Below are positions 1-11,801 of a stretch of DNA of 64,000 nucleotides, piece by piece (positions within the stretch are counted from its first letter, which is position 1; every line of letters starts with the position of its first letter). The DNA is from Heligmosomoides polygyrus polygyrus (taxonomy: Eukaryota > Nematoda > Chromadorea > Rhabditida > Heligmosomidae), in assembly GCA_947396885.1 (NCBI GenBank), contig OX377205.1, positions 65,258,969-65,322,968 of the forward strand, read 5' to 3'. The notes beneath the pieces are model-generated. The model saw nothing but the letters and a program-made list of their open reading frames with translations, searched no databases and had not been told where the DNA came from. Both the position numbers and the translations under genes were made by a program.

Positions 1-374
1 CCGGGTGGTGGATAGGGGAATTAAACGCGAACCAAATGCGACTGTGTATTGCCCAGAGACGCAGATGGGATTCAGGGGATCGACTCCTTGCTCCTGCTGT
101 GTCGGGTCGACGCGTTCCTTGTGCGTGGGAGCGGCATGTTCATGCACAGTGTGGGTGGATGTGTTTGTGCCTGCGCAGATCGTTACTGTGTCGGCCCGGC
201 CAAAAGCTTGCACTCGGTAGACTGGGAGTACATCGTAAGGCGATTCGAGGCTGCCCGGAGTTCTTCGCCCGCACGACAGAGCCTGACTAGCTACCCGTGT
301 TGTATGGAAGTCAAACACAGCAGCACTAAAGGGCCTCATTCCCTGACCTCGAAAGAGCCCCCATTTCTGCAGCG

Positions 375-1007
375 ATGGGAAGGACGAGTACGGAGAGGCT
401 GCTAAAATCTCAGGATCTAACCAGGCTGCGCAAATTGAGAAGGACTAGGATGACGATCTGTACTTACAACGCCCGTACACTTGCACCGGAATCATCCGTC
501 GAGGACCTGATGATGCAAGCCAGGAAGATCAAGTACGACGTCATCGGACTGACCGAGACGAGAAGACACCACCCCCTACACGCCGCCTACGACTCCCGAG
601 AAGAACTGTTCCTCGGAACATGCGACAGCAGGGGAGTAGACGGCGTTGGTGTCCTCGTCAACACCCACTTGGCCCTCGTCAACATCGATTCGTACGAGTC
701 TCTGACAACCCGAAACGGACGTCTGCGACTGAAGCGATGTGGCTCCGTGCCAGGTTTGACTGTATTCGTCGCGTATGCCCCAACATCCGACTACGACGAT
801 GAAGAAGTCGAAGCCTTCTACGTGGAGCTGGAGAAGCTCTATAAGGAAGATCACACCTTCTACAAGGTGATCGTCGGCGACTTCAACGCCAAGATCGGAC
901 CGCGAAGGTCGTCGGAAGAACTTCACATGGGAACCCACGGTTTGGAGTGGAACGAGCAAGGTGAAAGGCTGTCTGAGTTTATCATGTCGACCAAGACCAT
1001 CCATTGA
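375..1007 (+). pseudogene. APE-type endonuclease domain of RTE copy 1
   Basis: The frame encodes the exonuclease/endonuclease/phosphatase fold used by non-LTR retrotransposons to nick target DNA. Visible family landmarks are an N-terminal TYNARTL, the catalytic Glu region GLTETRRHH, and VGDFNAKIG with the Asp/Asn pair. The reading frame opens with [10 protein letters not shown], which is identical at the same place in copy 2. It stops at TGA 1005-1007, where copy 2 reads on through SMETQF, so a substitution created the stop. The same frame then continues past a second TGA (1197-1199) into the linker and reverse transcriptase. Confidence 0.8.
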
Positions 1008-3023
1008 AACTCACAGTTCCAGAAGCCTTCCTCTCTACGATGGACCTGGGAATCTCCCGATGGCCAGTTCCACAACGAGATCGACCACATCATCTTCAAC
1101 CGCAAGTATTGCCTGACCGACGTCTTCGTTGTCCCCAAGTTCTACACGGGATCGGAACACCGATTCCTTCGCGCGAGGTTTCGCTTTTCGCGTCAATGAG
1201 AGAAGGCCACGGAGTTCAAGAAGAGGAATCCCAGAACGACCATCAACTGGGACCTCTACACCTCTCTTGTCGGCCTTTGGGAAGATGCCGTCATGGACAA
1301 CGTCAATGAGGAATACGACCGCTTCGTGCACCATCTCCGCGATAGTGCTAAGGGAATCGAGAGCTTGAAGACCACCAAGATACGCCTGTCTCCGGAAACT
1401 CTCAAGCTTACACGCCAGCGTGGAGCAGCACGAGTGTCAAGCAACTACCAGCTTACGTCCGAGCTTGCGAAGCTATGCAGAGCGGCGATAAAGGAAGATC
1501 TCAAGGAGAGAAGGGCGGAAGTGTTGGCTGAAGCAGCAAAGGCAGGGTTGAGCATCCGCAATGCCCACCGAAACTTCGCCAACTTCAAGACCAAGATGAC
1601 CGCTCTCCGACGTCTTGACGGAACCGTCACCTCTTCCAGAAGGACCATGGAGAAGGTCATCCACGACTTCTACTCCGATCTCTTCGATAGCCACGTCCAC
1701 CTGCCCCCATGCCATCTTCCGCAGGATGGATACGTCGTTCCATCTGTTCTCCCTTCCGAAATCCGACACGCCATCTCGTCGGTGAAGAAACGTACAGCAC
1801 CCGGCCCTGACAGGATCAGACCCGAACACCTGAAGAACTACCGCCAGCGCTCATCAACACCCTGGCGTGGCTCTTCACACGATACCTGTCGGAGTGCAAG
1901 GTTCCATCTCAGTGGAAGACCAGCAAGACCGTCTTGCTGTACAAGAAGGGAGACGTGCACGACATTGGCAACTATCGCCCGATCTGCCTGCTGTCCGCAG
2001 TCTACAAGCTGTTCACTCGAGTGATCCTGAATAGGATCAGCAGAACGGTGGACGAAGGACAACCACGTGAACAAGCAGGATTTCGGAGAGGATTCAGCAC
2101 GATCGACCACATACACACCATCACGAAGCTCATCGAAATGTCGCGAGGGTATAAGCTGCCGCTGTGCCTTACGTTCGTCGACCTGACTAGAATGGGAAGA
2201 CATGGGAGTGAAGGTCGACGGCCAGCAGCTGCACCATCTTCGTTTCGCTGATGACATCGTGCTCACAACACCGAGCATCAGCCAGGCGGAGCGAATGCTG
2301 GCCGACTTCGATCGTGTATGTGGGAATGTTGGACTGCAGCTGAAACTTACGAAGACGATGTTCATGAGGAACGGACAAGTTTCTGATGCCCCATTCTCGC
2401 TCAACGGAACGAACATCTCCGAATGCTCCAGCTACGTGTATCTGGGTCGCGAAGTCAATATGGCCAACGACCTAGCGCCGGAGCTGAGCAGGAGGAAACG
2501 AACGACTTGGGGAGCTTCCAAGAGCGTCGAAGAAGTCGCGAAGAAGACGAAGAACGTCCGACTCCGTGCCCACCTATTCGACTCTACTGTTCTTCCTGCC
2601 CTAACATACGCCTCAGAGACCTGGGCTATACGAAAGCAGGACGAACACGCGATCAGCGTCGCGCAAAGTGGAATCGAGAGGACGATGCTCGGAGTGACAC
2701 GACTCACGCAAGTGAGAGAAGGCTTCCGAAGTTCCGAGCTTCGCCGACATTTGAAGATCAGAGACGCTGTCGCGTGGGCCAAGTTGTCGAAAATTAGGTG
2801 GGCCGGCCACTTAATGCGCTTCGCAGACACCCGCTGGACGAAAGCCGGTACCGACTGGATTCCGCGGGATGTCAAGAAAACACCGGGACGCCCACCAACG
2901 CGTTGGTCGGACTTCTTTGTGAAAGCCCTGAACGACCGATATGACGCTCTTCGTGTCCCTCGAGCGAGGAGGATCCATTGGACCACTCTGGCACGCGACA
3001 GGGACGAATGGAGACGCTGCTGA
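1008..3023 (+). pseudogene. Reverse transcriptase region of RTE copy 1, frameshifted and internally deleted
   Basis: In the original frame the linker runs to about 1836 and includes [17 protein letters not shown], a conserved block just upstream of the RT fingers. Comparison with copy 2 shows one C missing there. The next frame carries YKKGDVHDIGNYRPICLLS and EQAGFRRGFSTIDHIHT (RT motifs 1-2a). It then jumps near 2187 from the start of motif A (LTFVDL) straight to the HLRFADDIVL box (catalytic FADD at 2244-2255). About 80 residues of palm, including the first catalytic Asp region, are therefore missing. The thumb and C-terminus ([21 protein letters not shown]) are intact to the TGA at 3021-3023. 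Confidence 0.8.
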
Positions 3024-3099
3024 CGCCCGCTCGAGCAAGTCGCTGATCAACGGGACGACAGGTGATACAGGTGAAGTCGTTGATGAATCCGACCCTAGG

Positions 3100-4500
3100 A
3101 CTCTCGCGTGTAGCATGCATACGGAGGCAAAGGACATCATACGCGATCGGACAGCAATGCAGTGATCCGAATCTCATTTATTTCACCCGAATTATGCTGA
3201 ATGAAAGCGAGAGTGAACTGATGGCAAATTTTGCAACTTGTTACCGAAAAATGTAAGCGGTTTCTTCCTCCCAGATTAGTGCGGCTTCGCAGATATTGGA
3301 GACCAAGAATGTCCAAGATCCCTGACGATCGAACCGCGTTTCATTCCCTTTTTTGAAGGTGCGCAGTTCATTGTACAGCAACCCCTCGGAGAATCACACC
3401 ATATTCAATTAACTTTATTTTATAATGCACTCCACCCGGCTGATATTTCGATTCTCGTGTAGCTCAAGGGAAAGGCTTCCATAGCTGTGTAAGATCGTAA
3501 CATCTAGTGATGTCTTTGAGCTATTACGAGGTGAGGGCCATTCAACGTTGGAAAAACAGCTGGAATTTATCGGTGAGATGGCCGACGGCCGCCCCCAAAA
3601 TTTGGGACCTCGACGAGAGAGCAGAAGTAGACGGCGAGCGGCAGCGCACGACATTACGGCAGTCCTTTTAGCAGTTCGAATGACAACCATCAAGTGTCAT
3701 AATCGATTAGAGTGCTGTGATAAAAAATGATAAGTGAGCAACTGTCGATTCGCTCTTGATATCGATATCCTCGAGAGTGACGACAACTGAACTGCCGACG
3801 AATATTTCGCCGAATGCCTCCCGGGATCGCCACAGTCGACTAGGGAGGGATGATGTCGTCAAATGAGCACCACAGTGCCAAATGGCTCTAAATAGGATAA
3901 GTAAGAAGGAACTGTAATTCCAAAAAGCCATGAGAATGACAGCTACTAATCGCGCAGAAGGTCTGAACACCAAGATGCAACAATAGGATTCATGTACTAG
4001 ACCCCATCATGAAGAAATGTCTGTCGTCCAAACTTGAACACGTTGACGAAGACAGCGATTTTCGCGTATCTGGCTCGTGGGACGAAGCACGCCGCACAAA
4101 TGTGACATGACATACCATGACCGAAACCTCGTCTAAGGATAAATTTTGGATCCCAAACATGATGATAATGTTCGCCTCAACAGTTACGATCGGTTGCCCT
4201 CCCCCATAATTCTATATTTTTATTTTCATTTTTTATTTTTTATATTTATCATTATTTAATTTTCTATTTTATGAAAATATTAAATTAAAATCTGCCTTAA
4301 AACACAGCAAACATGCAGGCATCTAGCGCATTGATCAATCAGGTCGCGCCATACACTCAAAAATTTCGCCGCAACTTTTATTCGATTGATAATGTGAGTG
4401 CTACCTACATTAACCATCAAAGTGAGGATATTGTGTTCTTGACAGTGGCTATGGTTGTATCGTTAACAGGTGTCAAACATCATGATAACAGAAATTCTTC
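3100..4500. other. Gene-free interval with an AT-rich tract
   Basis: I see no recognisable coding region, RNA gene or terminal-repeat element here. Positions 4205-4290 are a strongly AT-rich low-complexity tract (runs of TTTTTATTTT type) just before the first tRNA-like SINE. Open frames near 3415-3730 and 3707-3973 are short and resemble nothing I know. Confidence 0.5.
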
Positions 4501-4504
4501 TGCG

Positions 4505-4640
4505 ATGTTGCGTTCGATCAAACGGCGCCGGTGGTGTAAAAGCGTAGAGCATTCCCGCCCGGCCAGAGGGAGGTGCGGGTTCGAGTCCCGCCTGGCGCTA
4601 GAAGTTTTGATCGCAACAAAACATCGTTGTGACAGCTTAC
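4505..4640 (+). repeat. tRNA-like SINE, copy 1
   Basis: The tRNA-like part spans 4525-4599. It has a 7-bp acceptor-type pairing (GCGCCGG with CTGGCGC), an A-box-like TGGTGTAA segment and a B box GGTTCGAGTCC inside a GCGGG/CCCGC T-stem. The anticodon arm does not form a normal 7-nt loop, so this is a tRNA-derived repeat and not a working tRNA gene. The closest true tRNA by eye is tRNA-Gly. It is followed by the family tail beginning AGAAGTTTTGATCGCAAC. At least nine related tRNA-like units lie elsewhere in the window. Confidence 0.75.
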
Positions 4641-4689
4641 AACCTCGATGCCAGCCAATTGATTTGAACTGTTTCTATCAAGACCATCA

Positions 4690-4890
4690 GCTTCACTGGT
4701 TCCATGCTGATATCAGCGGTCAGCTCATCCCGGATACGGGTGGGTGCTGATCGGTCCCACGAGGTGTGGATGATCAAACGGCGCCGGTGGCGTAAAGGCG
4801 TACAGCATTCCCGCTCGGTCAGAGGGAGGTGCGGGTTCGAGTCCTGCCTGGCGCTAGAAGTTTTGATCGCAACAAAACATCGTTGTGACA
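4690..4890 (+). repeat. tRNA-like SINE, copy 2
   Basis: A second unit of the same family, with its tRNA-like segment at 4781-4855, lies 256 bp after copy 1 in the same orientation. The spacer holds the conserved block with GATATCAGCGGTCAGCTC and CCCGGATACGGG that also separates units in the 40-41 kb array. The pair is thus a degenerate tandem dimer. The B-box stem has a C-to-T change (GAGTCCTGCC). Confidence 0.7.
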
Positions 4891-4899
4891 GAAATTCTT

Positions 4900-6430
4900 C
4901 TACCAATCGAATCAAAATCGCGAGCTCTTGGAAGAGGGCGTGGCGCAATCCCGTTTTCTTTGACATTAAAAATTACCGCCTTCCTGCTTTCTAACGCAGG
5001 TTTTAATCCAATATTTTTCCTCAAAAAATGAAATTTTCATAAAATTTTGAACAGCGTGTTATCCTATGTACTGGGTAGCTGAATTAATTTTCCTGACACG
5101 ACTTTTGATTTAAAAGGAGCCCGTCCGTAATCGTCTAAAAGGCATCATGTGAAGCATCCTGAATAACCTCTTTGGGCGAAGTTTGGATAGACCGGATATC
5201 ATTCTTGTTAAAATAATAACCTGTCGCGCACCATTGAGCGACATTGTCGTCAACGTGTTAAGGTGGATATACTTAGGGCTGTCATTCACCCATATTTACT
5301 GACCTATGCAGGTGAAAAGTTAAATGACCTCCTTTCTTAGTAGAGTGCTCAGACGTGATTCGTTCATAAAGTTCTGCCTTGTGGGAGGGCATTTCGCTAG
5401 CTCTTCAATTTAGGCTCAGGCCCACGTTGTCTGACCGAATCCACCTCTAATCTCTTTAAGATCATCAAGAGCCATGCTGCACTCAACTTACCATCTGTGA
5501 GCCGCATGCTTCTCTGCGTGAGATCTAGAAAATGATAATATCCTGATAAAGGTCGTAGTTGCTCTTCTAAAAGCGAGTATTCTTCCAGTATGTTCTTCTA
5601 GTAGAAATAGCACCAGTTGGCAGAATTAGACGAACTAAAAAGAAAGAGACCAAAGATGGCAATAACTCTGAATACGCCACGCATTATGCTGCCTCCATGG
5701 CATATTATTGAGGCTGCTTGAAACCGCATTTGGCTACAGCAATGATTCGGTGCGGCCAACTTATATTCAAATATTCATATTCAATTATTCAACATTTTTA
5801 CAGTTCCCAAGAAATTTCGGTGCCAATTTACCGATCACACAGGGCTGGAAAGGCTTTCCTGTGCATGCTGCAAACCAAATCCATCCTCCAATCAGCACAT
5901 ATTGCATGAAAAAAACCCGCGCCTTCGTCCGACTTCTTCACATGATTTGGATATGCAAGCATCTCACCATTCATTGCTAATGTAAGGAGCTGGTACCTCC
6001 TTTCAAGCCCACCACAATACACCACAGTTATTAACTTTATGGCGTTATACTCGGACAATAGGAACTCGCTGCGCATTCGGAGGAATTACTGGCTGCCGAA
6101 TTCAGCCTGAATCGCGGACTTCCATCCGTCCAGGGTCGGTGAATTGGCACCAGACTGTGAGCGATATCATTGGCAGGCAATCGTAAGTCATTGTTTAGGC
6201 CTAATACACATTCAAATCGTATTCATATCGCTTATACGTAGAGGACGTGGCGCATCCAAAATAATAGAATTGAGTAACACTGTCCTACAACACGTTTTGT
6301 ATTTCGACAGCTAAAACCTCTGCAGCGATGATGAGATTTGTAGGAAGAGCGTTTCTAAATCTTGTTTTGGATGCACCACGCACACTACTTCTGCGCGATG
6401 TCGTGAAGACAAGTTCAATGCGTATTTACT
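4900..6430. other. No gene seen
   Basis: This stretch holds only short frames without family resemblance. Fragments such as GGACGTGGCGCATCC near 6240 match pieces of the third SINE family described below, so part of it is old repeat debris. Confidence 0.4.
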
Positions 6431-6957
6431 TTAACCCATTGACGACCGCGCGGCCCAATTTCGGCCCGCGGTTAAAAAAATGTTCGCTGCGGCCCACTTC
6501 CTCGATTTTTCATAGTTTACTAGTATTCATTAGATTCGTTGGATCCTACCAATGCTACCTGCACAGTGGTCCGAGAATCATTTACTTCTAACGAAAGCTT
6601 TGATTAAAAAAAATCAGCACTACACACTATTCAAACCTCAAATAAATAGATAAAAAAATATAAACTTGAACCCAATTTAGAAAAAATATTTCAAACACTT
6701 GCTACATCGTGTGGTCACCTTATTTGCACGATTCGTGACGAACGTGCGCCCTTTTCTGTGCTGACCTTTTCATAGCAGCAAATACATCTTCTACGTTTTG
6801 CATCGAACCTGTTCCGGCCTTTCCCAATATGTGGCTCACCCACTGGAGAGGGAGCTTCATTTGAAATACCGTGAAGTAGTGAATGCACGAGATTCGAGCC
6901 TCAAGGCGGTCCCACGCGTTAGACACGCGATTTGCCGCGCGGTCGTCAATGGGTTAA
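6431..6957. mobile_element. piggyBac-like MITE with TTAA target duplications
   Basis: The two ends are perfect 20-bp terminal inverted repeats, 6435-6454 (CCCATTGACGACCGCGCGGC) and its reverse complement at 6934-6953. Each is flanked directly by TTAA (6431-6434 and 6954-6957). TTAA duplication with termini starting CCC is the piggyBac hallmark. The 519-bp body is too short for a transposase (about 600 aa in the family). The 68-aa frame on the minus strand (6720-6926) is not recognisable, so this is best read as a non-autonomous derivative. Confidence 0.75.
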
Positions 6958-8958
6958 TCAATGGCTCGTGTGCATGGAAAAGCTCTAGGCTATGACTACT
7001 ACGTAAAATCAACTGCATAAAAAGAAAGCAACGCGGAATGGAACTTTAGCGCACCAGTATGGCACATTCAGCTATGAGCGTCTGCCAGTTTATATGCAGG
7101 AGCAAACCAATAACCATCATAGGCGAGAACTCTGGTGGTGGATACAGCTATGACTTTATTTTACAGCCTCTGACCAGAAAGCAAAACCCCAAATTCATCC
7201 ACATTTATCTGCAGCGTATCCTGAGGCACGGGACGAACGAACCGCAAGCCGTATCCAATAACTTCTTCCAACTACTCGTAGAAAGCGTTGAGATTGGTCT
7301 CATCATAGACTAACGCTGGTGAGTAGTATCGATTAACTGATTCGACAGTGAGAATGTGGACGAAGGATGGCCAGATGAGGTGGCAAGATTTCATAGAATT
7401 CGACGATACGAACGACATGGCGAGGCACACCTCTCTCGCATGACGAGTTATCGTCTCTTAATTGTATTAGTATTGCTCCTTCTCCCGATCCTTGGTCTCC
7501 TGCAGGACGATCACATAGAACCTCCCGCCGTTTCCGAAGGAGCGTGTAGGTCTGCGTTTTAAGAGACTGTTCTTGTAGTTTCCCATGAAGTAGTTTACAT
7601 GGCGTGTTGTACTCGTGTCGCCTTGGTGCAGAACCAAGGAGGACCCATTCCATCTGAAAGTTTCGCGCCTCTTAGCAGTTATTTTACCGTCCGACGTCAA
7701 AGACGGAGAGACCACCGTACAGGGAGGGTATTGAGGACGGCGTTGCGGTATCGTATCAAGAAACCTCATCTGCTTACAAAGTCGTATGAAAGACGAGCGT
7801 GATTCAGATTTCTACGGGCTCCCGAAGAATTTTCGCTCTCTTTCTCAGCTTGGAAAGGCACACCGAAGGTTGGAAACCTCCGCTGCACATCGCAGTTGGA
7901 CACCTGCTGCCAACTCCACGCCACGATGTGACGCTGAACCATGAGAGATGGGCCCTGCTACTAGTAATAACCTTAGTTTCGCAGCCTTTAATCATGCCCA
8001 AAAACCACTTAATTCATCCAAATTTCTCTGCAGTGCATCATAAGAAGCGGAACAAATGAGCCAGCAAACCACACGAGATAATACAAGGTACACCAACAAA
8101 ATATAAGAAGCGATCATGGGGCACCAGAGCGGAGACGAACTCGGCAGGGTTCGGTGGAAACAGACTAACTTCTATAGGTCGATATCCGTACGTCGACATC
8201 TGGAGCAGAGAAAACAGACGACAAGTGAAGCTGCTGAAAAGACTACAGCCAAAAAGGAAAGCATGGATTCACGGGGGCTGGAGGAACTCGTCGTATGTGG
8301 ATAAATTTCTCCTTCATCGCTTACAATAGCATTGTGCCTTTTAGCTTTATCCTTATTTTTATTCAGGACGTGACGATGACTACATCACGTATTGCTTAAA
8401 AAAGTAACACAACGAAAAGCAGAAGGAGTATCGAATAAAACAATGAACTCTAATGTTCAGAAAAAACGTGCAGCTAAAAAATGCACCTTAAAAGATTAGA
8501 CAGTGCGACAGGAAACAACTGCAATAAATGTGTGAACTCTACCTTGTGATCTGTCTACGGAAAAGATAATGCCTAAATTGATTCGACGTCATATTGAGTA
8601 TGAGGTCCTTCATCAACATCCTGAAGAGTGCAAACGCCCGGTGAGAGAAGAAGTTGACCTGGGTTGGCATCTACTCGTCGAACCAGCTAGCCTTATACCG
8701 CCACTTCTAGTATTGGTATCAGCAAAGTAAAAGAAATCACTTGCGTTGACATCAGCCGCATCGCGTATCTTTTGCAGGAGTGGTCTGCACAGCTTACGTT
8801 CAGCCCAAATAGCCATATACAGCTTTCCTAGGTTCAGTGCTTGGAGAGCAGGTGCTTATCTTGAGTTGACTAGGATAACTTACACAAGCCTCAAATCTTC
8901 AAGCGACTCTTGTACCCAATCATCATCGTTGCCGTTGTTTGGCTAGACCGACGGATTT
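6958..8958. other. No gene seen
   Basis: Several frames of 60-106 codons occur (for example 7333-7653 minus and 7467-7769 minus), but they overlap on opposite strands. They show no domain, splice-framed exon or terminal repeat that I can recognise. Confidence 0.4.
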
Positions 8959-10206
8959 TATTGTGGTGTCCCGCAGAAAACTTCGCAATGTTCCAGATTT
9001 TTTCTGGAATGTTCTGAAGATTTCAACATAAGTGCTATATAGAGACACTATCCTGCTGTATCTGCATAGCGTATCCAGCTCTGTCTTCCTTGCCTACTTC
9101 ACTGTATGATGGCCGAACTGTCTACCCATATTAGACACGTACTCCTTTACGAATTTGAATCTGGGCACTCCGCCACAGAAGCCTATCGAAACTTGTGTCA
9201 TGTATTCGGCTCTGAAGCTTTTTCTGTACGGTCTGTGTATAGCTGGTTCGAACGCTTCAGAAGCGGGGACAGGAGTCTCGAAGATGAGCCTCGTTCTGAT
9301 CGACCGACAACGATATCTTTGGATGAACTGAGGAAACTGGCGGAGCAGCATCCATATGAAGGTGTGCGTTATTTTGCTGCTGCTCTTGGCTGTTCCCGAT
9401 CCACCGTGGACAATGGACTGCGATCTCTTGGAATGATTAAAAAGCTCGGTCAGTGGCTCACACACGAACTGACCGACGACAACCGGCGAGGAGGTCTGGA
9501 CATATCCACTCAGCTGCTCTCCCGAAGTCGCACCTTCAACTGGCTGGACACCATCGTCACAGGAGAGAAAAATGGGTCCTCTGCGTCAACCGCGCTCGTA
9601 AACGTCCGTGGTGCCAACGCGACGAAGTGCCGAGATCCTTCGTAAAAGGTGAGATCCATGCGAGGAAAGCCATGCTGAGCATCTGGTGGAGAGTTTATGG
9701 AATCTATCATTTCGAGCTGCTGCCTGACAGCACGACTGTCACTGCTGAGGTCTATACTACCCAACTGCAGAGACTGGCCGACAAGATGCGCAAGGAACAG
9801 CCCAGGCTCGACAAAGTTCGCTTGCTGCACGACAACGCGCGCCCACACACCGCGAAGACGACTTCTCAGAGAATTCTAAAACTCGGATGGGAAGTTCTTT
9901 CGCATCCACCGTACAGCCCAGATCTGGCCCCAAGTGACTACCACCTTTTTCGATCATTTCAGTATCACCTGGAAGGGAAGCGTTATGAAGATCGTGACCA
10001 CCTCGAAAATGACCTCCGAGCTTTTTTCGCCTCCAAGTCACCGAATTTTTACGCCAGAGGAATTCGAAGTCCTGTGGAGCGTTGGCGGGGGTAGTCGATG
10101 TTGACGAAAATTACTGGGTTGATTAATAAAATGTTGATAAAAATTGTGTTATTTTGAAGAAAAAAAACTGTTGTATTTCTGCAGACACTTTCAGGACACT
10201 CTAATA
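8959..10206 (+). mobile_element. mariner element, about 1.24 kb, frameshifted
   Basis: The element runs 8961-10204, between TA dinucleotides at 8959-8960 and 10205-10206. Its ends resemble each other (TTGTGGTGTCC on the left, TTAGAGTGTCC on the right when reverse-complemented), although the match weakens further in. Length and gene order fit a mariner. It carries one transposase frame interrupted by a single frameshift (separate entry). Confidence 0.75.
9106..10094 (+). pseudogene. mariner (DD34D) transposase with a one-base deletion
   Basis: The N-terminal half holds the helix-turn-helix pair of mariner transposases: RHVLLYEFESGHSATEAYRN, then SWFERFRSGDRSLEDEPRSD, then a second HTH ending near KKLGQWLTHEL. 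The catalytic half holds LLHDNARPHTAK (second Asp) and SPDLAPSDYHLF (third Asp), exactly 34 residues apart. At 9562-9575 the sequence reads GGA-GA-GAA-AAA-TGG where the family has Gly-Asp-Glu-Lys-Trp. One base of the first catalytic Asp codon is missing, and the frame shifts there. No other stop was seen before the TAG ending at 10094. A start at 9106 or 9109 suits the family. Confidence 0.85.
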
Positions 10207-11432
10207 ATAGAATTGCACCGACCAGGCTGCTGAGGTGAGTTTCCCGGCGATTGGTTGCTATGTTTGGTGGCGATTTATTGCTCATACTGAGGAGTGGAGC
10301 GGTATCCGCTCCACATTGTCGTGCATCCCAAATGGTGCCGTTCAGCTGCTACCGATGATCTTCGACCACCGCTACACGCACCAGTCCTCTGTGTATCGAA
10401 CATCGAAACTCCTCTCGCCAATACTGCGTGGCAAACCTTTTCATGAGCATCACACAGGCTTCATCGGAATATTTATGTGATTCAGTAAGTCAGCAATCTT
10501 TGAACTCGCGTATAGATCTTTTGAGAATTTCACAGTTTCGAATGTTAGGCGTCTCTTAGAAACAAGGAGTAGGTAGATTAGTGGAGACTATACAAAGCGA
10601 TCGTACAGAATTTAAGGACAAGACAGAACAGCTCAATATACACAACAGACACTGTCATGGAAAATACCCGGCACGAATAGTACAGTACACCACACCACTA
10701 CATGGCTGCCATCTAGGACAGCAGAGCTACAGCGCATCTCACCTGACAGGTGACCGTGTCGTCTGTTGACTCGTGGAAATCACTCCAGTGGCCACACAAA
10801 AAGTGGGGCCTTTCAACCTGCGCGAAACGAAACCTGACAACAGTGAAGGAGGCTGAAGACACTGAGGGACGACGTCTTTTACTTGAATCCTACATGAAAC
10901 CTTATGGCCGTAGGTGAACCTGCTCTAGTGATGAATGCGGCTCCACACGAAAACAAATTAGCCCCTCCTTCATTTGGGGTGCACAGGAATTCAGGATTTC
11001 AGGAACATATTAGGGCTAGAAGAGCAGAACGACGCGGAGGAGAGAAGTGAACGGCATAGTGAGCAATATTAACAACTATAACACAAAAGGCAGTGTTCAC
11101 CCTCAAGCAGGTGTCGAGCTTCCATTCATGCCTGGTTTGCAGCCTACGAAAGGCACGCACCTTGCGTTATCAGATAAGATTTACTTGGTCGAGGTCGTGT
11201 TAGCACCTGGATACGACATGTTTCGGGCAACGCTTCGTTCTCGAGACTTGTATTTTCATCCATTTTTCTATGATGGTGTGACTTCTATTAAACTAACTAT
11301 GGAGGTCCCAAAAAATATCCCATTTTTGCTACTTTTGCGACATAACGTCTTTCATAAGCCAATCGCGCTAGCTACCAAAAACCTACTTAAAGCAATAATT
11401 TCGTTGTATTGTAGGTTTGCTGACAAATTAAA
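10207..11432. other. No recognised gene
   Basis: The longest frame (11047-11451 plus, 134 codons) has no recognisable domain, and its last codons run into the left inverted repeat of the MITE at 11441, so I do not call it a gene. No RNA gene or terminal repeat was found in the rest. Confidence 0.4.
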
Positions 11433-11801
11433 CAAAAATGGGCGCAAATAGGGTCCGGGGGGTCACCACAGCATGGTGTGACGGGCCGGCGTGGCGAGTA
11501 GCTACATATAGTGAATGTAAATGCAGTCTTATCTCTTCGTTTCGATTATAGACCCGCGTCTTATGTGCTTCCTGATTGGACAAGGGAGGGAACTCCAGGA
11601 TGTAGGCAATTTTAACACGGATGCGTCACTTGAGCCACACCCTGGAGTCCCTTCCCCTGCCTAAATCTGTGCAAAGAACACAGCTACAGCATTATTTGTT
11701 TGTTTTCTTTACTATCAGTGTGCCATGTCTCGTTTTCTTGGTGTTGGTGACACTTTTTATAAGGTGACCCCCCCCCCGGACCCTATTTGCGCCCAAAAAT
11801 G
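11433..11801. mobile_element. MITE with 27-bp inverted repeats and 8-bp target duplication (family GGTCACC, copy A)
   Basis: The left arm 11441-11467 and right arm about 11763-11793 are inverted copies. Both start GGCGCAAATAGGGTCC from the outer edge and end in a G-run plus GTCACC; the right arm has extra Gs. Both arms are flanked by the same 8 bases, CAAAAATG (11433-11440 and 11794-11801), which I read as the target duplication. The body is 353 bp with no coding capacity. Inside, 11584-11603 and 11637-11657 form a second inverted pair. An 8-bp duplication would fit a hAT-type origin, but that is inference. Confidence 0.75.

Larger units (their letters stand above)
1..3100 (+). mobile_element. 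RTE-type non-LTR retrotransposon, copy 1 (defective)
   Basis: This is an APE-endonuclease plus reverse-transcriptase element. A second copy lies inverted at 43.3-45.96 kb, and the two match from the first bases of the window through the 5' leader, both domains and the 3' tail. The element may therefore begin slightly left of the window. After the stop at 3023 the tail holds short GTGATA/CAGGTGA repeats, and copy 2 has the same kind of tail; short repeat tails are typical of RTE elements. The copy cannot be active: there are in-frame stops at 1005-1007 and 1197-1199, a one-base deletion near 1836, and an internal deletion near 2187. The clade call rests on motif order and tail type, not on a tree. 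Confidence 0.85.

Noticed and set aside
11047..11451. 134-codon open frame on the plus strand
   Set aside because: No recognisable domain, and it ends inside the inverted repeat of the neighbouring MITE. Kept out of the gene list.
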